DNA from: Pyrinomonadaceae bacterium
Lineage (GTDB): Bacteria > Acidobacteriota > Blastocatellia > Pyrinomonadales > Pyrinomonadaceae
Direction of reading: 5' to 3'
Length of the DNA stretch: 9,579 nucleotides
Assembly: GCA_013813825.1 (NCBI GenBank)
Contig: JACCRA010000254.1
Location: 1-9,579 of the forward strand
This document shows positions 1-6,700 of the stretch, piece after piece (within the stretch, counting starts at the first letter, position 1; the number at the start of each line of letters is the position of its first letter). The notes below the pieces were generated by a model, which was given only the letters and a program-made list of their open reading frames with translations, had not been told where the DNA came from and did not search any database. Both the position numbers and the translations under genes were made by a program.

Positions 1-190
1 TCATTAAACTATGCTCCGGCGAGGGTTGGTTTTGCCGCGAGGAGCGGTAAAAGTCTCTGCTATGGATATTGTGACGCTACTAACAGTGATAAGGAAGTTT
101 AGCTGGAAGAACCGACCCTTTGCGGCCGGCCTCGCGGGACCAGTCCCGTTACTCAAACGAACCTTCTTTTGTTTTGCCAATCGGTGTAAT

Positions 191-1657
191 TTATGCCGCT
201 CCTTTCGCGAGTACGCCCGGTAGCGCCGTGAACGGGTGTGCCTGTTCGTAGGCGTGGGCGAGGCGGAAGAGTGTAGCTTCGTTCCAGTGGCGGCCGAGCA
301 GTTGGAGGCCGATGGGCAATCCGTCGCGCGAGAGGCCGCAGGGGACGGAGAGGCCGGGAATGCCGGCGAGGTTCGCGGTGACGGTGAAGATATCGTTGAG
401 ATACATCGCCAGCGGGTCGTCCATCTTTTCGCCGAGCAGAAAGGCGGGCGTCGGCGTCGTCGGCGTCAGGAGCGCGTCGCATTGCTCGAAGAGGCGGCGG
501 AAATCTTCCCGCAACAGCGAACGCACTTGCTGCGCTTTCAAATAGTAAGCGTCATAATAACCGGAAGACAAAACGTAAGTGCCGAGCATGATGCGGCGTT
601 TGACTTCCGCGCCAAAGCCTTCTTCGCGCGTGCGGCGGTACATCGCTTGAAGCGTCGCGGCCTCTTCGGCGCGAAAGCCGTAGCGCACGCCGTCGTAGCG
701 CGCGAGATTGGATGAAGCCTCGGCCGTCGCGATGATGTAATAGACCGCGATGGCATACTTCGCGTATGGTAATTCGACCTCGACGATCTCCGCTCCTAAT
801 TCGCGGTACGCTTCGACGGCCGCCTGCACCTGCTCGCGCACATCCGCGTCCAATCCCTCGCCGAACATCTCGCGGACGACGCCGATCCGCGCGCCATTAA
901 TGTCGCCGTCTAACCCGGCGACGTAATCCGGCACTGGCACATCAGCGGTGGTCGCGTCATGCAAATCGCGTCCTGCGATCACGCCGAGCATCACGGCCGC
1001 ATCGCGGACATTAGTGGAGAAGACTCCGATCTGATCGAGCGACGAGCCGAAGGCGATCAGCCCATAGCGCGAGACGCGCCCGTAAGTCGGCTTGACGCCG
1101 ACGACGCCGCACAGCGCCGCCGGTTGGCGCACCGAGCCGCCCGTGTCCGATCCCAAAGCGACGGGCACAATGCGCGCCGCCACCGCGACCGCCGAACCGC
1201 CCGACGAGCCGCCCGGCACGCGCCGCGTGTCCCACGGATTTCTGACCGTCCCGAACGCCGAATTCTCGTTCGACGATCCCATCGCGAACTCGTCGCAGTT
1301 GGTCTTGCCGACGACGACGGCCCCCGCCGCGCCTAGCCGCTCAATCGCCGTCGCGTTATATGGCGGATGATAGCTCCCCAAAATCCGCGACCCGCACGAA
1401 GCCTGCAAGCCGCGCACGCAGATGTTGTCCTTCACCGCGACGGGCACCGCGCGCAACACGCCCGCCACGCCACTCCCGTCGTCGTCACCCGCCTCTTCAA
1501 TCTCAACCGCGCGCCGACTCGCGCCCTCGCGATCAATTTGCAAAAACGCGCCGAGCGTCTCATTCAAAGCCTCTGCCTTCGCCACCGCCGACTCGACGAT
1601 CTTGCCCGCCGTCGTCTCGCCCGCCGCCAATTGTGCGTGAATGTTTTCGATAGTCAT
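191..1657 (-). CDS. gatA: Glutamyl-/aspartyl-tRNA(Gln/Asn) amidotransferase subunit A
   Basis: Amidase-signature subunit of the GatCAB complex. It releases ammonia from glutamine, which GatB uses to convert Glu-tRNA(Gln) or Asp-tRNA(Asn) to the amidated form in the cytoplasm. The 488-residue product has the usual GatA length. The Ser-cisSer-Lys triad is visible: K76 in VAVKDN, S151 in PGGSSGGS and S175 in GSDTGGS, with the same spacing as characterised GatA (K79/S154/S178 in Staphylococcus numbering). The motifs [13 protein letters not shown] and [12 protein letters not shown] are also intact. I chose the ATG at 1657-1655, which gives [10 protein letters not shown]. The frame stays open upstream to a TTG at 1687, but those ten extra residues are only translated tandem repeat. 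No Shine-Dalgarno is seen, and a long hairpin ends 4 nt before the ATG. The gene follows gatC in one operon; gatB is not present here. Identification is very secure and the start is fairly secure. Confidence 0.97.
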   Translation of the reverse strand: MTIENIHAQLAAGETTAGKIVESAVAKAEALNETLGAFLQIDREGASRRAVEIEEAGDDDGSGVAGVLRAVPVAVKDNICVRGLQASCGSRILGSYHPPYNATAIERLGAAGAVVVGKTNCDEFAMGSSNENSAFGTVRNPWDTRRVPGGSSGGSAVAVAARIVPVALGSDTGGSVRQPAALCGVVGVKPTYGRVSRYGLIAFGSSLDQIGVFSTNVRDAAVMLGVIAGRDLHDATTADVPVPDYVAGLDGDINGARIGVVREMFGEGLDADVREQVQAAVEAYRELGAEIVEVELPYAKYAIAVYYIIATAEASSNLARYDGVRYGFRAEEAATLQAMYRRTREEGFGAEVKRRIMLGTYVLSSGYYDAYYLKAQQVRSLLREDFRRLFEQCDALLTPTTPTPAFLLGEKMDDPLAMYLNDIFTVTANLAGIPGLSVPCGLSRDGLPIGLQLLGRHWNEATLFRLAHAYEQAHPFTALPGVLAKGAA

Positions 1658-1724
1658 AAGCAGTGAGCAGTGAGCAGTGAGCAGCAAAGACAGTTTTTAA
1701 CTGCTTACTGCTCACTGCTCACTT
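1658..1724 (-). repeat. Heptamer tandem inverted repeat (hairpin) in the gatC-gatA spacer
   Basis: The whole gatC-gatA spacer is a short tandem repeat facing its inverted copy. On the plus strand, GCAGTGA-type heptamers occupy 1658-1684 and their reverse complement (ACTGCTC type) occupies 1699-1724. Positions 1662-1684 pair with 1701-1723 as a 23-bp stem with one mismatch (1679/1706) and a 16-nt loop (1685-1700). In the mRNA the stem starts 2 nt after the gatC stop codon and ends 4 nt before the gatA ATG. It resembles the short tandemly repeated repetitive (STRR) heptamers known from cyanobacteria. The structure is read from the sequence; any function is unknown. Confidence 0.9.
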
Positions 1725-2021
1725 TTATAAAACTTTCGGAACGCGGAAATGGCCGCTGGCTGGATCGGGCGCTTGATCGAGCGCGAGTTGCTGGCCGAGT
1801 GAAGGCCGCGCGGTGTCGTCGCGCGCTGCCGCGGTGCGCTCGCCTTCGTTGGTTAAGCCGCCGAGAGCCGGCTCCACGCTGCTCGTGTCCAACTCATTAA
1901 GTTGTTCGACGTAGGCCACAATCGAAGCGACTTGCGGGGCCAGCGTGCGGCGCTCTTCATCCGTGATTTCAAGATGGGCCAGCGCGGCCAGTTTCGTGAT
2001 GTCTGATTCAGTAATTGGCAT
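1725..2021 (-). CDS. gatC: Glutamyl-/aspartyl-tRNA(Gln/Asn) amidotransferase subunit C
   Basis: Small GatC subunit (98 residues), which wraps around GatA and GatB and stabilises the amidotransferase. The family pattern is clear. The N-terminal helix contains ITKLAALAHLEITDEE (residues 8-23), the middle contains VASIVAYVEQLNELDTSSVEP, and the C-terminus ends in the typical aspartate-proline stretch followed by VPKVL. Family members are usually about 95-100 residues, so it is full length. The ATG at 2021-2019 gives the expected MPITESDI start, and the stop is TAA at 1727-1725. No good Shine-Dalgarno precedes it; the upstream mRNA is heptamer repeat. It lies between a DUF721 gene and gatA on the same strand, with repeat-filled spacers on both sides, and is probably co-transcribed with both. 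Confidence 0.95.
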   Translation of the reverse strand: MPITESDITKLAALAHLEITDEERRTLAPQVASIVAYVEQLNELDTSSVEPALGGLTNEGERTAAARDDTARPSLGQQLALDQAPDPASGHFRVPKVL

Positions 2022-2025
2022 GGCT

Positions 2026-2097
2026 CAGTTTTCAGTTTTCAGTCTTCAGTTGTCAGTTTTGGCTTGACTGACAACTGCCAACTGCCAACTGCTTACT
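2026..2097 (-). repeat. Phased CAGTTTT heptamer array with inverted partner upstream of gatC
   Basis: On the plus strand five exactly phased heptamers run from 2026 to 2060: CAGTTTT, CAGTTTT, CAGTCTT, CAGTTGT, CAGTTTT. After a 6-bp gap, the inverse-oriented set (ACTG, ACAACTG, CCAACTG, CCAACTG) runs from 2067 to about 2092. The core is a perfect 11-bp stem, 2047-2057 with 2067-2077, around a 9-nt loop; outer heptamers pair partially. It fills the spacer between the DUF721 gene and gatC. It shares the 11-mer AACTGCTTACT (2087-2097) with the gatC-gatA repeat (1699-1709), so these two arrays belong to one sequence family. The last bases overlap the DUF721 stop codon (2095-2093). Confidence 0.85.
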
Positions 2098-2566
2098 CTC
2101 TTATCTTCTCGCTGGCTCCCAGATAGCTGCCGGCGGCGAGCAGGAAGCGTCGGCGCAGATCGTCGTCTTTAATTTGAGTAGCGGCGCGGTCAAGCGGGCG
2201 CGCGAGCAGGCGGGCGCGTCGCTCTTGGCGGGCGAGGTCAACTTCGTGCTCGCGGAGTTTGGCGCGCACAGCGTGGACGGTGTCGGGATCGACGCGAAAT
2301 TCAATGTAGGTAACGTGGGCGTGGCCGAGCAGGGAATTGATGCGAAAGATCAGTTGGCCGCTCATGGCCGCGAGTTGCTTCTGCCACGTTTGGTCGGACA
2401 CGGCGACGACAAGCGTTTTGCGGTAGAGGCGAAATGGGATCGCGTGCTCGCGCAAGGCTTCACCAGCCGCGCGCCGCCACGCCACCAGCGCGGCGGCTTC
2501 GACTACTTCCTCCGCGTCGCCGGCCGCCCGGAGCAGGTTCGGAATGGCTCGCAATAAGTCTTCCAT
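2093..2566 (-). CDS. DUF721 domain protein (DciA-like)
   Basis: The 157-residue product carries a DUF721 domain over roughly residues 1-95. Matching features are W30 followed by A..G.AL..H..P (W30 to P44), a short beta segment KTLVVAVSD (50-58), the conserved W61 with QLAAMSGQLIFRINSLLG (65-81), and V..IEFRVDP (85-94). Some family members are DciA proteins that load the replicative helicase DnaB; whether this one does so is inference. The charged, arginine-rich C-terminal helix (about 98-157) is not recognised. The start is ATG at 2566-2564, the first ATG in frame, with only weak upstream purines (GTGAG). It is first in the likely DUF721-gatC-gatA operon and divergent from maf. Its stop codon (TAA, 2095-2093) touches the heptamer array before gatC. 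Confidence 0.83.
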   Translation of the reverse strand: MEDLLRAIPNLLRAAGDAEEVVEAAALVAWRRAAGEALREHAIPFRLYRKTLVVAVSDQTWQKQLAAMSGQLIFRINSLLGHAHVTYIEFRVDPDTVHAVRAKLREHEVDLARQERRARLLARPLDRAATQIKDDDLRRRFLLAAGSYLGASEKIRE

Positions 2567-2577
2567 CTCACGCTTGC

Positions 2578-2777
2578 GAAATGCGATTACGGATTGCGGA
2601 TGAGCAGGATAAACTGCATCAAGCTATACCGAAAGATATAAAATTAGAACAATGGGAAATAGACAGGATTGACAAGATTCACAAGATTAAAGCCGGACCA
2701 GAGGAACGATGTTGTTTCATTCATCCTGTCTATTCTCCTTTGTGATTTGATTTAGAATTCGCATTCCGCAATCAGGA
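2578..2777. repeat. Degenerate short-repeat island with nested inverted repeats
   Basis: The divergent spacer between the DUF721 gene and maf is AT-richer than its surroundings and is made of short repeats. Degenerate heptamers at the left end (CGATTAC, GGATTGC, GGATGAG; about 2584-2604) face inverted copies at the right end (about 2756-2777), with an exact 9-bp match GATTGCGGA (2592-2600) to TCCGCAATC (2765-2773). Nested inside is a perfect 12-bp inverted repeat, AATAGACAGGAT (2658-2669) to ATCCTGTCTATT (2723-2734). A 9-bp direct repeat also occurs: GACAGGATT, GACAAGATT, CACAAGATT (2662-2688). Promoters for the two divergent genes should lie here, but I cannot place one with confidence. Confidence 0.65.
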
Positions 2778-2780
2778 GGG
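2774..2780 (+). promoter_or_regulatory. Shine-Dalgarno of maf
   Basis: AGGAGGG lies 6 nt before the ATG at 2787. It is the strongest ribosome binding site in the window and decides the maf start, so the N-terminal extension of about 23 residues is likely translated. It immediately follows the right end of the repeat island. Confidence 0.85.
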
Positions 2781-2786
2781 AGTGTA

Positions 2787-3419
2787 ATGGAAAACAAGCG
2801 GGCGTCACAAGAAGCGGGTAATAATCAGCATTTGGTTTGGGGCTTGGATGTCAGCCCGTTGGCGTTGGCCTCAGCGAGTCCGCGGCGGGCGGAGATTCTA
2901 CGGTCGGTCGGGTGGCCGTTCGAGGTCTGTCCGGCAAACATCGACGAAACGGCGAAAGGCGGTGAGAGCGCGCCGGAATACGTCGAACGGCTGGCGCACG
3001 AGAAGGCCGCGGCGGTGGCCGTGACGCGCCGCTTCGGTCTCACGCTCGGCGCCGACACGACGGTCGTCGCGCCAGATGGCGAGATGCTCGGCAAACCGCG
3101 CGACCACGCGGACGCGCGCCGTATGTTGCGCCACCTGAGCGGCCACTGGCATCAAGTCATCACTGGCGTCGCACTCGTCCAAGCGGAGTCGCAACGCTGC
3201 GTGGTCAAGCACGAACTTTCGCGCGTGCTGTTTGCTGACATGTCCGAGCAAGAGATCGATTGGTACGTCCAGACCGGCGAGCCGATGGACAAGGCCGGGG
3301 CTTACGCCATTCAAGGCCGCGCCGCGCTCTTTATCGAGGCCATCGCAGGCGACTACTGGAACATCGTCGGCCTGCCGCTGCGATTGACCTACCGGATGAG
3401 CCGGGAGATGAAGAATTAA
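2787..3419 (+). CDS. maf: Maf/YhdE-type nucleoside triphosphate pyrophosphatase
   Basis: Cytoplasmic Maf-family enzyme of 210 residues that hydrolyses non-canonical or excess nucleoside triphosphates to the monophosphate and pyrophosphate. Motifs in order are ASASPRRAEIL (28-38, nucleotide-binding loop), GADTTVV with the likely catalytic D90, GKPRDHADARRML (102-114), LSGHWHQVITGVAL (117-130), and KAGAYAIQGRAALFIEAIAG (169-188) followed by NIVGLPL. The KAGAYAIQG form fits the YhdE (dTTP/UTP) subfamily rather than the YceF (7-methyl-GTP) one; substrate is inferred from this. An N-terminal tail of about 23 polar residues before the first strand is unusual for Maf proteins, but the strong ribosome binding site supports it. 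The stop is TAA. The gene is divergent from the DUF721-gatCA operon, and the next plus-strand gene has its own promoter candidate. Confidence 0.94.
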   Translation: MENKRASQEAGNNQHLVWGLDVSPLALASASPRRAEILRSVGWPFEVCPANIDETAKGGESAPEYVERLAHEKAAAVAVTRRFGLTLGADTTVVAPDGEMLGKPRDHADARRMLRHLSGHWHQVITGVALVQAESQRCVVKHELSRVLFADMSEQEIDWYVQTGEPMDKAGAYAIQGRAALFIEAIAGDYWNIVGLPLRLTYRMSREMKN

Positions 3420-3472
3420 ACTCCCGCAGAGGGTGACGGAAACCCCGCCTGACGAAGCCGCGAAAAATTTCC

Positions 3473-3501
3473 TTGACGCCAACCGAGTTGGCTTATATCT
3501 T
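3473..3501 (+). promoter_or_regulatory. Candidate sigma-70-type promoter of the TonB-dependent receptor gene
   Basis: A -35-like TTGACG (3473-3478) and a -10-like TATCTT (3496-3501) are separated by 17 bp, in a local AT-rich dip within the maf-receptor spacer. Transcription would start near 3508, giving a leader of about 200 nt. The leader contains several small inverted repeats: TGCGG/CCGCA (3501-3505/3515-3519), GGCGG/CCGCC (3529-3533/3537-3541) and AACCGCT/AGCGGTT (3642-3648/3661-3667). I do not recognise a known riboswitch there. The promoter call rests on consensus match and position only. Confidence 0.5.
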
Positions 3502-3691
3502 GCGGTGTATCGCTCCGCAGAATTGCCCGGCGGTTGCCGCCAGCCTTGTCGCTTGAAACATTTACGAAAGTAGCGCCAGCACACTGATTCGCAGTTGCCG
3601 GTGAACCCTTGTTTCGCTTTCGGCGCGGCTCGGCCTCAGACAACCGCTTTTCCGTCGGTCAGCGGTTACAACACGCTTTCGCGTCAACCGC

Positions 3692-3698
3692 AAAGGAG
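3692..3698 (+). promoter_or_regulatory. Shine-Dalgarno of the TonB-dependent receptor gene
   Basis: AAAGGAG ends 9 nt before the ATG at 3708. It fixes this ATG as the start and agrees with the signal peptide beginning directly at that methionine. A small hairpin, ACGC/GCGT (3673-3676/3681-3684), lies just upstream of it. Confidence 0.75.
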
Positions 3699-3707
3699 TA
3701 GTTCCCC

Positions 3708-6700
3708 ATGTCTCGATCAATCCGTCAAACGCTCTACCTGTTAGCCCTATCATTATCCGTGTCACTCGCCGCGTCGGCGCAGTCCAGCACGTCGCGCATT
3801 AGCGGGACCGTCACGGACACGTCGGGCGCGGTCGTCCCCGGCGCGACTGTCACCGCAAAGAACGAGGCTACCGGCGTGACGCAAACTCAAGTCACGACCG
3901 ACGCCGGCCTCTATTCGTTCCCTTCGCTCGGCATCGGCGTCTATACCATCACGGGCGAGCGCTCCGGCTTCAAGACTCTTCAGCAGACCGGCAATGCGCT
4001 GGAAGTCGATACGCCGCTGACCGTCGATCTGGCGCTGGAAGTGGGGCAGGTCTCCGAAGTCGTCACCGTGCAGGGCGGGGCCGAGCAATTGCAAACGGCC
4101 AATGCCACCATCGGCAACGTCGTCGAGCAGAAGGCCATCGAGCAACTGCCTTTGAACGGGCGCAACCCCTTGTCGCTCATCCTGAACGAGCCGGGCGTCG
4201 CCCCGCGTTCCGCCGGGGCCGGCTCGAATACCATCAGCGTCAACGGCTCGCGCGACCGCGCCTTCAACATCACGATTGACGGTATCGACGCCAACGAGTC
4301 GTCGGTCCCGACGGCGACCAACAACGTCTATCGCATCAACCCCGACAGCATCAAAGAGTACAAAGTGACGACCAACAACGCGACGCCCGAAGAAGGGCGC
4401 AACAGCGGGGCGTCCATCTCCATCGCCACGCGCAGCGGCGGCAACGAAATTCACGGCACAGTCTTCTACTTCTTCCGTAACGAGGCGCTGAACTCGAAAG
4501 AGTTTTTCGCCAACGCGCAGGGGACGGACAAGCGGCTCGTGCGCCTCAATCAGTTTGGCTTCGAGGCGAGCGGCCCCATCGTCAAGAACAAGACTTTCTT
4601 CTTCGGCAGCTATCAGGGCAATCGCATCAATACGACGCAGCCGATTGACACTTCGTTCGGCGTCCCCATCGTCTATTCGCCGGCGGCTTTGAGCGGCATT
4701 TTCCGTTACTTCGTCGCGGACCCGACGACGCCATTCATGGTCGACGGCCAGCGCATCACGCAGAACAGTCCGCTGCTCGTTAATCAGAGTACGGGCGCGC
4801 TCCGGCCCGAAGTACCGTTATGTGGGGGCGGGCGGACGACCAACTGTGTCGCCAGCTACAATATCTTCGGCAACGACCCGCGCGGCATCGGCGCGGACCC
4901 GGTCGCGCTCCGCCTTTTCCGCTCGTACCCCGCGCCGAACACCTACTCGGCGGTGAGCAGCCTGATTGACGGCCTCAACACCGGCGGCTACCTCTGGAAC
5001 CCGCCGACCGAGTTCCGGGGGCCGGCCATCTCGGCGCGCGTGGATCACACTTTCAATGACAGCAACAGCGCGTTTGCGCGCTATCTCTACTCGACCTACG
5101 ACACACTCGAAGGCGATCCGTTGAACGGTCGCCCGCAGGTCTTCCCCGGCTTCGCGCCGCTCGGCGAAGTCTTCCGCACGTCGCGCAATCTGGCGATCAG
5201 TTATCGGCGGGTACTCAGCCCGCGTGTCGTCAACGAGTTCACGATGGGCTTCTCGCGCTTCGTCTTCCTTTTCACGCAGGGCGAGGCCAATCCCGATTTC
5301 CCGAACATCCCGCCGTTTGATTTCGCCAACGTCAGCGAACCGTTCAACAACACGCCGCGCACGGCCCGCTTCGTCACGACGCCGCAGTTCCTCGATAACC
5401 TGAGCATCGTCAGCGGCGCGCACCTGTTCCGCCTCGGCTTCAACTTCCGCTTCTACCGCCACGTCGATCAGCGCGGCCAGCCGGGCGGCATCAACGTCAC
5501 GCCCGCCATTACCTTCCTCGGCAGCACCCGCTCGCCCGCCGGCTTTGGCGGTCTGCCCGTGACGTTCCAAGCGCCATCGTCCACCAATCCCAACGGGCGC
5601 GCCGGCATCAGTTCGACCGACAGCGCCTTCCTGCTCAGTTCGATCAACGCGCTCACCGGCACGCCTGCGCGGATCAGCCAGACGTTCCTCGGCGACTTGA
5701 ACGCCGACGCCTTCCTGCCCTTCTCGGTAGACGGCCAAGTGACTTTGCAGGCCATCAAGAGCATCCTGAATCAGTACAATTTCTACGCGCAGGACGAGTG
5801 GAAGGTGCGCCCGAACTTGACGCTGACCTACGGCGCACGGTGGGAGATCAACCCCGCGCCCTCGACCGCCGGCGGGCGCGTCTTCGTCCCCGGCACCCCG
5901 ATCACGGGAACGCCCGGCCCGGCCAACCCCGTCACCGGCCAGCCCGGCGCGGTCACTTTCGTCAAAGCCGATAGCTGGTTCCGCCGCAACAACATCGGGG
6001 CCATCGGCCCGCGCGTCGGTCTGGCCTATAGCCCGGGGTTCAAGGACGGCATTGGCCGCGCTCTCTTCGGCGAGAGCGGGCGCAGCGTGATTCGCCTCGG
6101 CTACGGGCTGGCGTTCGATCCGATCTCTTCGTTTCAGGTGACGGCGGTGGCGGGGCGCGCGCCCGGCCTCGTCGCGCAATGCTCCTCGACGCTGACGAAC
6201 ACCGCGCCGTTCAATACGACGACGCCCGGCTGCGCGCCCGCGCCCAATCTTCGCCTCGGCGAAAACTTCCCGACTGAGTTGGCGCCGCCGACGACGCGGC
6301 CCTCGTCTTTCCTGACGCCGAACTTACAGCTCTATACCAACGCGCCCACGCTGACGATGTTCGATCCCGAGCTGAAGCTCCCGACCGTCCATCAGTGGAG
6401 CGCAAGCTTTCAGCGCGAATTGCCCGGCAGCTTCGTCATGCAGGCCGCCTACATCGGGCGGCGCGGCACCCGGCTCTTCCGCTCCTACGACATCAACCAG
6501 ATCAATGCCGATCCGATCCTGCCCTCGTTCCTCGTCATGCAGGACAACATCACGCGCGGCTGCACGGCGGCGGGCGCGGGTTGTCCGACGGGCGTGACCG
6601 GAACGCCGCCGCCGCTACTCGGCCAACTCGTGGCTGGCGGACTCACTAGCACGGCGGCGACTACCTTCATCAACTCCACCGCCGTCCGCACCGAGTTGGG

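Noticed and set aside
11..223. Plus-strand open frame of 70 codons at the left edge
   Set aside because: No recognisable domain and no convincing ribosome binding site, and its end runs into the 3' end of gatA in the opposite direction. Nothing supports a gene in 1-190; a short CGGGAC/GTCCCG inverted repeat (135-148) has only a 2-nt centre and no U-tract, so it was not called a terminator.
236..715. 159-codon plus-strand open frame opposite gatA
   Set aside because: Fully antisense to conserved gatA sequence, no family resemblance and no start signal.
1658..1687. Upstream TTG start for gatA at 1687
   Set aside because: The extra ten residues come only from the tandem repeat, and the ATG at 1657 gives the normal GatA N-terminus and length.
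1658..2100. CRISPR array
   Set aside because: The units are 7 bp with no spacers, are inverted as well as direct, and there are no cas genes.
2669..2674. Perfect TTGACA as a -35 element for maf
   Set aside because: It arises from the 9-bp GACAGGATT-type direct repeat, and no -10-like hexamer lies 16-18 bp downstream.
2434..2745. 103-codon plus-strand open frame ending in the repeat island
   Set aside because: Its first half is antisense to the DUF721 gene and its second half is the translated short repeat, so it is not a gene.
4818..6179. 453-codon open frame antisense to the receptor gene
   Set aside because: It is a product of GC-rich codon use on the opposite strand. The protein is a low-complexity Arg/Ala/Glu/Asp mix without domains, while the receptor frame is clearly coding.
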